Assembly: GCA_018650165.1 (NCBI GenBank)
Contig: JABIGM010000057.1
Location: 1-42,540, forward strand
Length of the DNA stretch: 42,540 nt
DNA from: Methanobacteriota archaeon
Lineage (GTDB): Archaea > Thermoplasmatota > Poseidoniia > Poseidoniales > Poseidoniaceae
Direction: 5' to 3'
Positions within the stretch are counted from its first letter, which is position 1. Each line of letters begins with the position of its first letter. Below the pieces are notes generated by a model. That model made no database searches. It worked only from the letters and a program-made list of their open reading frames with translations, and had not been told where the DNA came from. Positions 16,286 to 24,784 of this stretch are shown in pieces. A program made the translations under genes and the position numbers.

Positions 16286-17296
16286 GGTTTGGCCTCCGGT
16301 TCGAACCAACCCTGCACTCTCGAGTAATTCCATTGCATTATCAAATCGCTTTTGTGAAAATTGTCTATCCTCAACTAAGAATTTCTTGAGGCCTTCAACA
16401 TCAACATCGCCTTGCACTAAATCTTCATCTGCGATTTCAACAACAGGATGATTTCGAAAAACCTCTCTAATTTCATCGAGGCGTTCTGGAACATCCTTCT
16501 CTTTGATTTTACAAATTTCCTCGATGGTTCCAAATTCTTTGATGAGTTTGATTCCGGTTTTTGGGCCAATTCCGCTAATACCTGGGTGGAAATCTGTTCC
16601 AATCATTATTGCTAAATCGATTAACTGGTCTCTAGATAATTCGTTATCAGTCAAAACTTGTGATAAATCAATTCGCTGAGCACGAATGATTCGCCCCATT
16701 CTTTTACTTCCATCAGATGTAAGGTTTCGAATTACAACAGGCGCTCCATATAGCAAAGCATCCCAATCTTGTGTGGCTACTGCATCGAGTTGCCCATTTG
16801 CAGCCATTACAGCAGCTTGCGCCTCTCCCTCTGCCTTTGCACGGATAGCAGGTATGCCCATCAACGAGAGCATTTCCATTGATTCTTCAACCATTTCAGG
16901 AGTATATTTGACACATCGCTGTGCCATTTTTTGGGCAGTAACAAAATCACCAGCATCTAATGCGGCCTTCCACTCCAGTTCGGCTTGTTCTCTACGGGCC
17001 CTTCTTGCGGCCATCTCATCTTTCTTCAGTTCAGGGTGCGTCCCATCAAATATGAATACAGGCTTGACCCCTTTAGAAAGCAATAGGGAAGCTCTTGATA
17101 AAAATCCCATTAGGTGTGCGACGACCTTTCCATTTGCCGCTTTGAGAGAACCACCGTCACCAGTAGGGGACCGGTCTCTTATTGTTGTAAGAAATTGGAA
17201 CGCCAAAAGGAAACTATCGATACCAACCCGCTTGCCTTTCATGGCATCCATGGTAGTATCTTCAGCGTTTGCTAGGTCGCGCAGATTGCAGCCCAT
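16268..17296 (-). CDS. fen: flap endonuclease 1 (FEN-1)
   Basis: A 342-residue structure-specific nuclease that removes 5' flaps in Okazaki-fragment maturation and base-excision repair. The N domain starts GCNLRDLA, with the metal-binding Asp in VGIDSFLLAF (D27) and the next in FIFDGTHPELK. The I-domain metal residues appear in AKAEGEAQAAVMA and VATQDWDAL. The helix-hairpin-helix region GIGPKTGIKLIKEFG follows DLAIMIGTDFHPG. The C-terminus QTSLFSF is a PIP box for PCNA binding. ATG 17296 is chosen since FEN-1 proteins start MG; an upstream codon at 17320 would add eight residues. The 3' end overlaps the CoA-transferase by 18 bases. A tRNA-Arg gene on the same strand lies 55 bases upstream. 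Confidence 0.95.
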   Translation of the reverse strand: MGCNLRDLANAEDTTMDAMKGKRVGIDSFLLAFQFLTTIRDRSPTGDGGSLKAANGKVVAHLMGFLSRASLLLSKGVKPVFIFDGTHPELKKDEMAARRARREQAELEWKAALDAGDFVTAQKMAQRCVKYTPEMVEESMEMLSLMGIPAIRAKAEGEAQAAVMAANGQLDAVATQDWDALLYGAPVVIRNLTSDGSKRMGRIIRAQRIDLSQVLTDNELSRDQLIDLAIMIGTDFHPGISGIGPKTGIKLIKEFGTIEEICKIKEKDVPERLDEIREVFRNHPVVEIADEDLVQGDVDVEGLKKFLVEDRQFSQKRFDNAMELLESAGLVRTGGQTSLFSF

Positions 17297-17351
17297 GACA
17301 GGGGCTGTGATAGGATACACTTGAGCCTCACGGCCAAAGCCTAGGAAAAAG

Positions 17352-17425
17352 CGGGCAATGCAGGATTCGAACCCACGTATTCGGCTCCGAAGGCCGAAAG
17401 GATATCCAGACTACCCCAATTGCCC
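17352..17425 (-). tRNA. tRNA-Arg (anticodon TCG)
   Basis: On the minus strand GGGCAAT pairs with ATTGCCC as a 7-bp acceptor stem. The D arm holds GGTAGTCTGGATATCC. The anticodon loop CTTCGGA is closed by TCGGC/GCCGA, so positions 34-36 read TCG (Arg, codon CGA). The T loop is GGTTCGAAT. The discriminator is G and CCA is not encoded, as usual in archaea. It has 74 bases and no intron. Confidence 0.92.
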
Positions 17426-17500
17426 AAACCGACCCAAAAGCCCCCCCTTCTTGAACCACACCCTCGCGTCATTGAAGTGCTTATCAGTATTGGACGCTGT

Positions 17501-17905
17501 ATGGCTAAGTCTCTGCCCTGCATTCGTAATGGCTGCAGTATGTGTTGCAGAGAGACAATAATGCCGATTACTGCAACCGAGGCGAGCCGACTTTCACGCA
17601 GAACAGGAATGGCAGAAAGTGATTTTTGTAGTAAAGATGAATTGGGAATCCGCCGATTATTGAATAGCCAATCCACCAAAGCGTGTGTCTTCCTTGCAAC
17701 AGAATCAGATTTACCAACCGCGCCAGGTATTTGTTCGGTTTATGACAGCCGTCCGCTTGGGTGTAAGACATACCCTTCTGTCCTTAATGACGAAGATATA
17801 GCAATCCTAGATGATGAGATATGCCCTCATACGGATGAATTCGATGAACCCGATGAAGAAGTTGCGTTACGACTTCTCAATCTTGAGGCGAAATTGAAGC
17901 AATAA
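17501..17905 (+). CDS. YkgJ-type zinc/iron-chelating domain protein (UPF0153)
   Basis: About 134 residues carrying the Cys pattern of this family: NGCSMCCRE near the N-terminus, ACVFL in the middle, ICSVYDSRPLGCKTYP (the strongly conserved C-x-V/I-Y-x-x-R-P-x-x-C block) and EICPH near the end. The Cys residues are thought to bind a metal or iron-sulfur cluster; the biochemical role is unknown. The start is uncertain. ATG 17501 places the first Cys at residue 7; a GTG at 17477 is possible, and the tRNA-Arg promoter on the other strand limits how far upstream it can extend. Its 3' end overlaps the convergent Trm-G10 gene by 29 bases. Confidence 0.82.
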   Translation: MAKSLPCIRNGCSMCCRETIMPITATEASRLSRRTGMAESDFCSKDELGIRRLLNSQSTKACVFLATESDLPTAPGICSVYDSRPLGCKTYPSVLNDEDIAILDDEICPHTDEFDEPDEEVALRLLNLEAKLKQ

Positions 17906-18908
17906 TCAACACCCGTCCAAGAGATTTGTGTACCGGTATTCCATAAGCGACTTCGATATCAAATCCCGGCAATTCCACATCACAAGTAACCATTTCATCG
18001 AGATTGTCTTTGCCTGCTTCACATGGCATAATGATAACTAAACGGCATTCGCTTTTTTGATTACAAATATTACTCAGAGTATCTTCAAGTAATTTTACAT
18101 CACCTTGAGAATTTCGCCCATATGGTGGGTCAACGACCACAGCAGCCAGGCTTTCAGGTAGTTCCATTCTAGTTGCATCTCCTCTTTTCACCTCTGCAAT
18201 AACTCCGGCCCATTGCAGATTTTCCTTCGCCCCATCCACCATTACAGGATCAAAATCAACGCCCAGTGTTGGGCGATTTGTGAGTCCCGATTCAATCAAT
18301 ATGCCCCCAGTGCCACACATTGGGTCAACAACATAACCACTCCTGGTTCCTGCTGCAATATTTACAGCCGCCCTTGCTAAGCGCGGCTCAATACTGACTG
18401 GTCGGAAAAACGGGCGTTTGTTTGCCCTCATTGCAGCCCAGCCATGTTTGCCTGGACCTTGTCCAATCATCCACCCCCAAGCGACATAACCTGCAGATGC
18501 ATCAAGGATTATTCCAAACCTATGAGACGGATTGTCCAGATTAAAAGTTGAACCTAAATCATGAAAAATCCCACCGACCTGCCTTTCAATCTCTTTAGTT
18601 GCGACCGGTAATTTACCTTCATGTCTCCAACATTCTATTGCCATATCTTCCTTTTTTTCACAGTGAATTAGGGATAATAATTCTTCTACTGAGCTCCATT
18701 TTGCTATGCCGCCGCCTGTTAATACGCATTCACACCCTGACATTATGTTGGCAAGGGACCAATCACTTTCTCCCTCAGCCAACACTAAGCGTCTAGCCTC
18801 GGTTTGGATTATGTTTGCTTCAGGAAACATTGCATCTGCCTCAGCTCTAGAGATTGCAGGGTGCCAACCCCTTAGTGCAATCACTGTGGACTCATGTTCA
18901 CTTTGCAT
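17877..18908 (-). CDS. trmG10: THUMP-domain tRNA (guanine-N2) methyltransferase, Trm-G10/Trm11 family
   Basis: A 343-residue SAM-dependent enzyme that methylates N2 of guanosine 10 in tRNA. Residues 1-140 form the degenerate ferredoxin-like plus THUMP region. The catalytic domain begins near RPVSIEPRLARAAVNI. It has VVDPMCGTGGILIE (motif I region), GVDFDPVMV (SAM ribose-binding acidic residue), GDATRMELP, and the signature VVDPPYGRNS (motif IV, DPPY), which marks amino-methylation of an exocyclic amine. It shares a strand with ribD just 4 bases upstream, an odd pairing that may simply be operon packing. The 3' end overlaps the YkgJ-type gene. Confidence 0.9.
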   Translation of the reverse strand: MQSEHESTVIALRGWHPAISRAEADAMFPEANIIQTEARRLVLAEGESDWSLANIMSGCECVLTGGGIAKWSSVEELLSLIHCEKKEDMAIECWRHEGKLPVATKEIERQVGGIFHDLGSTFNLDNPSHRFGIILDASAGYVAWGWMIGQGPGKHGWAAMRANKRPFFRPVSIEPRLARAAVNIAAGTRSGYVVDPMCGTGGILIESGLTNRPTLGVDFDPVMVDGAKENLQWAGVIAEVKRGDATRMELPESLAAVVVDPPYGRNSQGDVKLLEDTLSNICNQKSECRLVIIMPCEAGKDNLDEMVTCDVELPGFDIEVAYGIPVHKSLGRVLIIASISPQD

Positions 18909-18912
18909 CTAT

Positions 18913-19911
18913 TCACCTCGTGTAGATAGATACCGATTCATTTCCCCAATTGGTACGTGAGATATTGCTAAAGTGTGCTAAATTGAAATTGGTCGGAACT
19001 GGATTGGTGTGTGTAACATCTGATTGGACAATAATGAATTCATCAACCAGATCTGCTTCTAAAAAATGATTAATTGTAGTCGGACCTCCTTCTACTAGTA
19101 ATCTCTGAATTTCCAAATCTCCAAGCATATCAAGCATTGGACCAAGTCCCCTAAACTCTTCACTCAAGTGTTTAGTCCCAAAGCCGTCGGTCAATACTTT
19201 GGCCTCGGATTGAATTCGGTTATTTGGGTCGATTATTACACGAAGGGGTTGCCTTTGTGAATCAACTAACCGTACTGTGAGAGAGGGGTCGTCTCGGATT
19301 ACGGTATTTGCTCCAACTAGTATTGCACAACAATCCTTGCGTAGTTGGTGAACTTTAACCAAGCATTGTTCGCTAGTGAATCTACCTGAATTACCAGATA
19401 AATCATCGACTGAACCCTTGCAGTCGGTGGCAATTTTAACAGTAACAAATGGCCTGCGCAACTTGCACCAATGCAAAAACTCACGCATTTGTTCAGCAGC
19501 CTCATCTTCTAACAGTCCAGACTTTACAGAAATTCCCGCTTGCTCTAAGACCGCAATTCCATTGCCTCGAACAAGGGGGTTGGGGTCTCCATGAGCAACA
19601 ATTACTTCACTAATTCCTGCCCAAAGCAATGCTTCAGTGCAAGGGGGGGTTCGTCCAAAGTGGTTGCATGGTTCCAGCGTTACAAATGCAGTTGCACCGT
19701 TGGTACTGTGCCCCTTTTCTTCTGCATCATGTATTGCCATTTGCTCTGCATGCAATCCTCCAAGGTGGTCATGCCATCCTTCAGCAATTACAATTCCATC
19801 CTTTACAATAACACAACCAACTAGAGGATTTGGTCGAACAAGACCTCTTCCCTTTTCGGCGACATTGAGCGCGCGGCGCATATGCTCCCCCTCCTCCGCA
19901 CTCCAAGTCAT
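18913..19911 (-). CDS. ribD: RibD: bifunctional pyrimidine deaminase/reductase of riboflavin synthesis
   Basis: A 332-residue fusion of both domains. The N-terminal deaminase domain has NPLVGCVIVKDG, the zinc His in LHAEQMAIHDAEEKG (residues 54-56 HAE) and TLEPCNHFGRTPPCTEALL, giving the two zinc Cys of the cytidine-deaminase fold. The C-terminal reductase domain has VTVKIATDCKGSVDD, ILVGANTVIRDDPSLTVR and LLVEGGPTTINHFLE. It catalyses two consecutive steps from the GTP-cyclohydrolase product to 5-amino-6-ribitylaminouracil phosphate. In most archaea these steps use other, separate enzymes with the order reversed, so a fused bacterial-type RibD points to gene transfer. The start is close to the usual RibD start. 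Confidence 0.93.
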   Translation of the reverse strand: MTWSAEEGEHMRRALNVAEKGRGLVRPNPLVGCVIVKDGIVIAEGWHDHLGGLHAEQMAIHDAEEKGHSTNGATAFVTLEPCNHFGRTPPCTEALLWAGISEVIVAHGDPNPLVRGNGIAVLEQAGISVKSGLLEDEAAEQMREFLHWCKLRRPFVTVKIATDCKGSVDDLSGNSGRFTSEQCLVKVHQLRKDCCAILVGANTVIRDDPSLTVRLVDSQRQPLRVIIDPNNRIQSEAKVLTDGFGTKHLSEEFRGLGPMLDMLGDLEIQRLLVEGGPTTINHFLEADLVDEFIIVQSDVTHTNPVPTNFNLAHFSNISRTNWGNESVSIYTR

Positions 19912-19936
19912 GATGCTGGCTGGTTAGGCATCAGAC

Positions 19937-21025
19937 ATGAGTTCATCGCTTGTTTCAGCAATAGGTTTGATTGCCTCGACCTTTTCTACAATATTCATGG
20001 GCCCCCTCCACTGTATCGTCAATCCAGCCAGCAGAGACCATACTTGTGGTAAGAGGTGGCCGAATATAGTTGCAAAATTAGAGTCAAGAGGTTTTGAGAT
20101 TAATTCTTACATTACCGAGGGTGTTGGACACGCCAGCGAACTTGCTTGGAAATTACGAAATGACAATGTTGAGGGTTTGATTGTTGCAGTCGGTGGCGAC
20201 GGAACCGTTCACGAGGTTGCTAGTGCTTTACGCGGGGGAGATATTCCAATGGGGATTTTACCATTTGGTTCTGGTAATGATTATGCTATAACCCAAGGAA
20301 TTTCTCGAAAGAATCTCGATTTGGCGATTGATGTATTGGCCAATGGAGTGGACCGTAGGTGCGCAGCATGGCGCTTGGAAGGGTTTCCTGCAACTAATGC
20401 TGGAGATTACCCCTCTCCTAAACCCAATGAATGGGACGGTGAAGCTAAGGATAAAGGAAGAGTCGTCAGGTGGGTATTTCTTGAATCCGATGCAGGGATT
20501 ACCAGTGCAATATCACGAGCAAAACTGTATCGTGCAAAATGGATTAAAGGTGGGAAAAAATACACTTACCTTGGAATCACAACAATTCCCTTTTGGCAGC
20601 GTCGAAAAGTTTGGCTCAAATTGGATGATGCCGAAGGACAAATTCTTGATTTTACTATGTTTGCTGCAACAACCGGGGAAACATTTGGTGGCGGATACCA
20701 GGTTTGCCCGGGTGTAACTCCTGTTGATGAAAGTGGGACAATTGTATATGCGCCACGCCTTTCAAGAATTGCAATGTTATCATTGATGGGGCCAATGAAG
20801 AAAGGAAAACACATCGGAAAGTGGGGGATCACTCAACAAAAAGCCAATCGTATAGAAATTAAGCCAGTAGATAAGGATGGTAATATCAGTGAATCACCAT
20901 TGGACCTATCAACATGGGTCCAAGCAGATGGAGAGCCGGTTATTGTAAGCCCTGCAACGCTGGAATGGCACACAGAACAATTACTCGTTAGAGGAGCAGT
21001 AGATGTTCCTTGGGCTTCAGAATGA
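19937..21025 (+). CDS. diacylglycerol-kinase-type lipid kinase (YegS/DagK family)
   Basis: A 362-residue kinase. The family nucleotide-binding loop is VAVGGDGTVHEV (about 90-101) and is followed by GILPFGSGNDYA, the G-S/T-G-N-D block. IVNPASRD near residues 27-35 is the N-terminal strand typical of this fold. It would phosphorylate a lipid alcohol such as diacylglycerol, sphingosine or an archaeal ether lipid, using ATP at the membrane. The first 20 residues are mildly hydrophobic; a start at ATG 19997 (just before the IVNP strand) is an alternative. An insertion between residues 140 and 185 (charged, Lys/Glu/Asp) is specific to this copy. Its end overlaps the lipoprotein gene by 9 bases. Confidence 0.88.
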   Translation: MSSSLVSAIGLIASTFSTIFMGPLHCIVNPASRDHTCGKRWPNIVAKLESRGFEINSYITEGVGHASELAWKLRNDNVEGLIVAVGGDGTVHEVASALRGGDIPMGILPFGSGNDYAITQGISRKNLDLAIDVLANGVDRRCAAWRLEGFPATNAGDYPSPKPNEWDGEAKDKGRVVRWVFLESDAGITSAISRAKLYRAKWIKGGKKYTYLGITTIPFWQRRKVWLKLDDAEGQILDFTMFAATTGETFGGGYQVCPGVTPVDESGTIVYAPRLSRIAMLSLMGPMKKGKHIGKWGITQQKANRIEIKPVDKDGNISESPLDLSTWVQADGEPVIVSPATLEWHTEQLLVRGAVDVPWASE

Positions 21026-22378
21026 GAAATCACTGAAATCATCATCGTTAGCAATTGATGCTGATTTGTTTTGAGATACAGGGGCAGGTTCCGTTTCGAC
21101 TTCAGGTTCAGATTTCACAGCCCTCTTCTTAACAGAACGACGCTTTACCGGTTTATTTGCAGGAGCAGAGGCCGGTTTGGAAGTTTGAGTTCCTCTAGCA
21201 GAAGTTGAGAAATGGCTGCGACTTTGAGATGGTTCGGGCTGTGTTGAAACAACATTTCCAGAGGGCATAGGTCCTTTTTGCACCGGTTGGCTGCTGACCA
21301 CCGGTTGCGATTGCATTTGTTTGGCCCCACTTGCCACCACTACTGAGCCGCCACCGAATGTCTTTGGTGCCTCATCCTTATCCCCGGATGCCAAAACACT
21401 GTCTAGGCTGAAACCAGAGATCGCAATTTCATCTTCAGATTTCTTTTTTGGAGGTGGACTGCTCTTACGCTCTTTTGCAGCACGTTCTGTCGAACTTTCC
21501 AACCCTTCTTTCTTAGAAGATTTCAAGTCCTTCTTCATTTGAATAACCTTTGCCAATCCTTCTCTGCCAAGTAATGTCTCAGCAGTAGCTTTTGCTCCTT
21601 GACGAATAATCATTGTAGAGAGTATGAATAGTCCTACTCCGCCGCCTCCGGCAACAACTAGGAAGAACATTACGAATGACCATCTACCAAAAAAATCAGT
21701 ATCTCCAAGGTAGTATTCGTCATCATTTTCACCATCTAAACTTACAATTCCTTCAGCGGTTTTAATATTCGTGATGACCATTCCATGGCCCTGTCCTACA
21801 ACTACACAATTTTCATCAATTTCAGTTGTGCCAGCATCCATAATATATCCACTTAATTCGATAGGTTGGTGCCAATGCTCCAAAACATTGAGCCCATCAG
21901 CAATATTTTCTGAGCCAGGCACGATTCCGATAACAGCCCAATCATCTTCATTTGTTGATATTTTTGACCCAACAGCTTCGACAGGCATTGTAGGAGAATC
22001 CCAGTTTTTTAGATTAACTCTAGCAGCGGAGCCTTCTTCGATCGCTTCGGCATCACTCCATTTCATTTTGTCAATTATTACTGCGGCACCCATTGCAGAC
22101 TCAACATCATTGAGAGCCGGGTGTTCACTATACACTCTCGAAGTGATTAGCATTCCTGTGACTTTAATTTTTGAATTTTCAACTCCACACCCAATCAGTG
22201 AAACTTCCTCGTCATAGCCATCACCTAATTTTGATTGGATATGTGCTTTATCATCATCAATTTCAACTTGGAGTTGACCGTCCTCGCCCCCCCATTCTGG
22301 CGTAGAGGCATAGATACAACCTGCCATGAACATGAGTAGGACCAGCAGCATCGCTAGTGGTGCTCGTGTGCGGGCCAT
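21017..22378 (-). CDS. membrane-anchored lipoprotein-like protein with cytoplasmic basic tail
   Basis: About 453 residues. The N-terminus RTRAPLAMLLVLLMFMAGC is a signal with a lipobox-like FMAGC, predicting a lipid-modified Cys at the outer face. Residues about 20-225 form an acidic extracellular domain of unknown family. A transmembrane helix follows (RWSFVMFFLVVAGGGGVGLF). About 200 cytoplasmic residues follow: a helix, a Lys/Ser/Pro-rich disordered section, a basic KRRSVKKRAVK stretch, and an acidic end ISNDDD-like close. A lipidated N-terminus plus a real TM later is unusual. ATG 22378 is chosen over 22426 because the signal starts there. The start is preceded by a perfect hairpin. Confidence 0.65.
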   Translation of the reverse strand: MARTRAPLAMLLVLLMFMAGCIYASTPEWGGEDGQLQVEIDDDKAHIQSKLGDGYDEEVSLIGCGVENSKIKVTGMLITSRVYSEHPALNDVESAMGAAVIIDKMKWSDAEAIEEGSAARVNLKNWDSPTMPVEAVGSKISTNEDDWAVIGIVPGSENIADGLNVLEHWHQPIELSGYIMDAGTTEIDENCVVVGQGHGMVITNIKTAEGIVSLDGENDDEYYLGDTDFFGRWSFVMFFLVVAGGGGVGLFILSTMIIRQGAKATAETLLGREGLAKVIQMKKDLKSSKKEGLESSTERAAKERKSSPPPKKKSEDEIAISGFSLDSVLASGDKDEAPKTFGGGSVVVASGAKQMQSQPVVSSQPVQKGPMPSGNVVSTQPEPSQSRSHFSTSARGTQTSKPASAPANKPVKRRSVKKRAVKSEPEVETEPAPVSQNKSASIANDDDFSDFSF

Positions 22379-22379
22379 G

Positions 22380-22396
22380 AGGTGCCTACGGCACCT
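22380..22396 (-). promoter_or_regulatory. hairpin immediately upstream of lipoprotein start codon
   Basis: On the minus strand AGGTGCC-GTA-GGCACCT is a perfect 7-bp inverted repeat with a GTA loop, one base before the ATG at 22378. Its left arm holds the only Shine-Dalgarno-like AGGTG, so it could hide the ribosome site. Confidence 0.45.
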
Positions 22397-22448
22397 TGAG
22401 TTGTTGAACCCTTTCCTACGATTCACCTATCGGTAAGATAAATTGAAG

Positions 22449-22531
22449 CGCGGAGAGAGAGATTCGAACTCCCGTGTCCGAGGGACAGTGGATTTCAAGT
22501 CCACCGCGATACCAGGCTATGCGATCTCCGC
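22449..22531 (-). tRNA. tRNA-Ser (anticodon TGA)
   Basis: On the minus strand GCGGAGA pairs with TCTCCGC. The anticodon stem GTGGA/TCCAC closes loop CTTGAAA, so positions 34-36 are TGA (Ser, codon TCA). The long variable arm (TGTCCCTCGGACA region) marks a class II tRNA. The T loop is GAGTTCGAATCTC, the discriminator is G, and no CCA is encoded. It lies 43 bases downstream of the sco gene on the same strand. Confidence 0.93.
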
Positions 22532-22574
22532 TTATTTTGACGGGGGGGCCTTTCTTTCAAGAATCTATCTTATG

Positions 22575-24320
22575 CTATTCCTCTCTGCTAATGGCAATAA
22601 TCGCTAGACTAAGGCTTGTAGCAACGGTTGCAAAGGCGAATCCCGGTAAGCCAGAACCTTCGTCCTTTGGATCATTAACCGAGTTCGCAGCTCTTTCAAT
22701 ATCTTCGACAAAATCATTTACATCCCAATCATATCCAATGAATACGACCAATGGCTCCCAGTCATCATTAAGAATAAACGTCTGAGTAGAGTGAGAGGTA
22801 GTTGTTTCATTTTCTTGTTCGTCATGCTCCATTACTGGCGACATTAGAGTAGTAGAATCTTCACCATCTGCAATCCATGCATAGTGGTTAGCATCTTCCA
22901 TCAAAATACTATCAGATGCAGAATCTGATGTCGACATCCAATGGCTATAATCGCCCATGTCGTGCCAAATGTAGAGGTTATATTCTGCTTCAATTCCATT
23001 GATTGAAGTGACTGTACCGTTTTCCATTTCATGCGAGATATCATTTTGATTTAGCGCGGTCATTGTATGCTCCATAGCACTAACTTCGCCCATCCCAGAA
23101 TAAGTTCCATTGAATATTGCGGTATTTCCACCGGGATAGATTACTCCCAATTTGTGAGTCATCTCTCCAGACATAGACATCTGTGGGGGCGGAATCATGG
23201 AATCCATTGTCGAATTTGGAGCCCAAGCAATATGCTCCTGTTCATGCAGATTATCCATACTAGATTCACTGTTCGCCCAAGATTCATTGTTCACGTCCCA
23301 GTAATGCAATTGCCACCACCATGACGAATCATTTGGTTCGCTAACACCAGCAATAGTAGACATATTATGGCCAGATTCAGAATTTGGGGCATCAAATGAT
23401 TCTAGGGCAGCTAAGGACATATGCCATGCGTTGATGTGAGTAAGAGTTGAAGACACATTAGTTCCATCTTCTTGAATAATTACAAAGGATTCATTTTCCA
23501 TATCAGGCATTGGAATAAGTGAATCATCGGATATGTTTGGAGCGAATGCCAGATTACCGGCATCTACGGAATCGATTCCACTAAGACTTTCTTCCCACAT
23601 GTGACTAGACATATTCCATGTATGTAATTGCCACCACCATGAATTGTCAGATGGGGTCTCATCTCCATTAATTCCTGTAATATAGTGCCCCCATTCACTT
23701 TCGGTCGAATTAATCGTCCAATTATTTTCAAATTCTGCTGCAACTAGTTGGTCCCACCCAGTAGGCATAACGGGGTAGACACTCTGACTTCCGTCAGGCA
23801 TTATTACAGAAACAGAAGATTCGACTTCGTTGTATTCCATGCTATGATTCTCCATCTCTTCATGGTCATGTGACTGAACTTCTTCAGTTACAACAGAAAT
23901 TTGGAAATCAGCCCAGACCTGTTCAAGGTCTACTAATTCGCCAGTTAGGTGGGGCCACGTTGCTCCAAAATTATCCATGTATGTTTTGAAAACTTCTGGT
24001 GAATCAGTAGCGGGGTCAACAGTAATTGAAATGAATTGGTAATCAATATCATCTAATTGTTTTTCAGCTTGAACGAGATTGTTAGTAATCGCTGGGCAAA
24101 CATCGACACAGGTCGTAAAAACAAAAGCGACTACAGTGACATCAGCATTCCCTTTTTGCATCGAATATGGGTTACCATCCTGGTCGATAAGTACTCTATT
24201 CGGAATCGGATCTCGGTCTAGGTCATAGCCATTCCAATGAACGCCATCTCCACTAGCACTGCTTGAAGGGATGGTCGAGGCACAAAGTAGAGTGACTATG
24301 GCTACAGCGAAAAAGCGCAT
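22575..24320 (-). CDS. Sco/SenC-type copper chaperone with large repeat insertion
   Basis: A 581-residue secreted protein, far longer than typical Sco (about 200). A signal peptide covers residues 1-22. Residues 35-145 match the first half of a Sco thioredoxin fold: RVLIDQDGNPYSM, then VVAFVFTTCVDVCP with the copper-binding C71-x3-C75, and FISITVDPATDSPE. The second half, with the metal-ligand-like His (H510 in TSHSTQTFIL) and VVFIGYDWD, appears only at 505-545. Between them lie about 350 residues of three similar units (about 168-272, 277-381, 389-496), rich in Trp, Met and His and containing SWWWQLH-like cores. The end is a TM anchor (about 557-577). It probably delivers copper to CuA of CoxB, encoded four genes upstream. 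It lies 50 bases after coxIV. Confidence 0.85.
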   Translation of the reverse strand: MRFFAVAIVTLLCASTIPSSSASGDGVHWNGYDLDRDPIPNRVLIDQDGNPYSMQKGNADVTVVAFVFTTCVDVCPAITNNLVQAEKQLDDIDYQFISITVDPATDSPEVFKTYMDNFGATWPHLTGELVDLEQVWADFQISVVTEEVQSHDHEEMENHSMEYNEVESSVSVIMPDGSQSVYPVMPTGWDQLVAAEFENNWTINSTESEWGHYITGINGDETPSDNSWWWQLHTWNMSSHMWEESLSGIDSVDAGNLAFAPNISDDSLIPMPDMENESFVIIQEDGTNVSSTLTHINAWHMSLAALESFDAPNSESGHNMSTIAGVSEPNDSSWWWQLHYWDVNNESWANSESSMDNLHEQEHIAWAPNSTMDSMIPPPQMSMSGEMTHKLGVIYPGGNTAIFNGTYSGMGEVSAMEHTMTALNQNDISHEMENGTVTSINGIEAEYNLYIWHDMGDYSHWMSTSDSASDSILMEDANHYAWIADGEDSTTLMSPVMEHDEQENETTTSHSTQTFILNDDWEPLVVFIGYDWDVNDFVEDIERAANSVNDPKDEGSGLPGFAFATVATSLSLAIIAISREE

Positions 24321-24370
24321 AAATAACGCTCTAAGGGGTTGTTTATCAAACCTATTCCGAATATGTTTGA

Positions 24371-24775
24371 TTATTCAGTTACGTAAGAATAATCCCAATT
24401 TGGAGTGCACCAAGACGGTAGCCCATCGATTCCATCGGGGTTAGAAAGTCCAATTCCCCAAATCATCAATACAACAAACAGAACTGGGAACAGTGCAGTT
24501 CTTGTGTAAATGAAAGGGTCACCCTTCAGATGCATAAAAAATGCTGCAATACCGTACCCTTTGATAATTCCAACAATAATTAAAACTGCCCAAACAGCAC
24601 CTCTTGTGATTACTATGTCAGTACCTGGTATTGTGTCAAAGAACACTGCTGCGACTTCGAATAGTGTAAAGAACATCAGTATTAGGAAGTTCACATAGTA
24701 AACATCCTTGCCGATCATATCAGCCATTTTCTGGAAGAGTCCTGCAATTAGCCCTGTATATTTTTCCTCACTCAT
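24371..24775 (-). CDS. cytochrome c oxidase subunit IV (prokaryotic, caa3-type)
   Basis: A 134-residue protein with three transmembrane helices (about 26-46, 56-80 and 88-108), the size and topology of the prokaryotic subunit IV family. Helix 2 ends in KGYGIAAFFMHLKGD, the K-x-x-x-I-x-x-x-F-M-H-L-K signature seen in this family. Small subunit IV stabilises the oxidase core and is not catalytic. It lies 9 bases after coxC on the same strand, so the operon continues. The C-terminal tail of 25 residues is extracellular and Trp-rich. Confidence 0.85.
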   Translation of the reverse strand: MSEEKYTGLIAGLFQKMADMIGKDVYYVNFLILMFFTLFEVAAVFFDTIPGTDIVITRGAVWAVLIIVGIIKGYGIAAFFMHLKGDPFIYTRTALFPVLFVVLMIWGIGLSNPDGIDGLPSWCTPNWDYSYVTE

Positions 24776-24784
24776 ATTATCGCC

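Noticed and set aside
17352..17425. tRNA-Glu (TTC) instead of tRNA-Arg
   Set aside because: With the 7-base loop CTTCGGA closed by TCGGC/GCCGA, position 33 is T and positions 34-36 are TCG. Reading TTC would shift the loop by one base.
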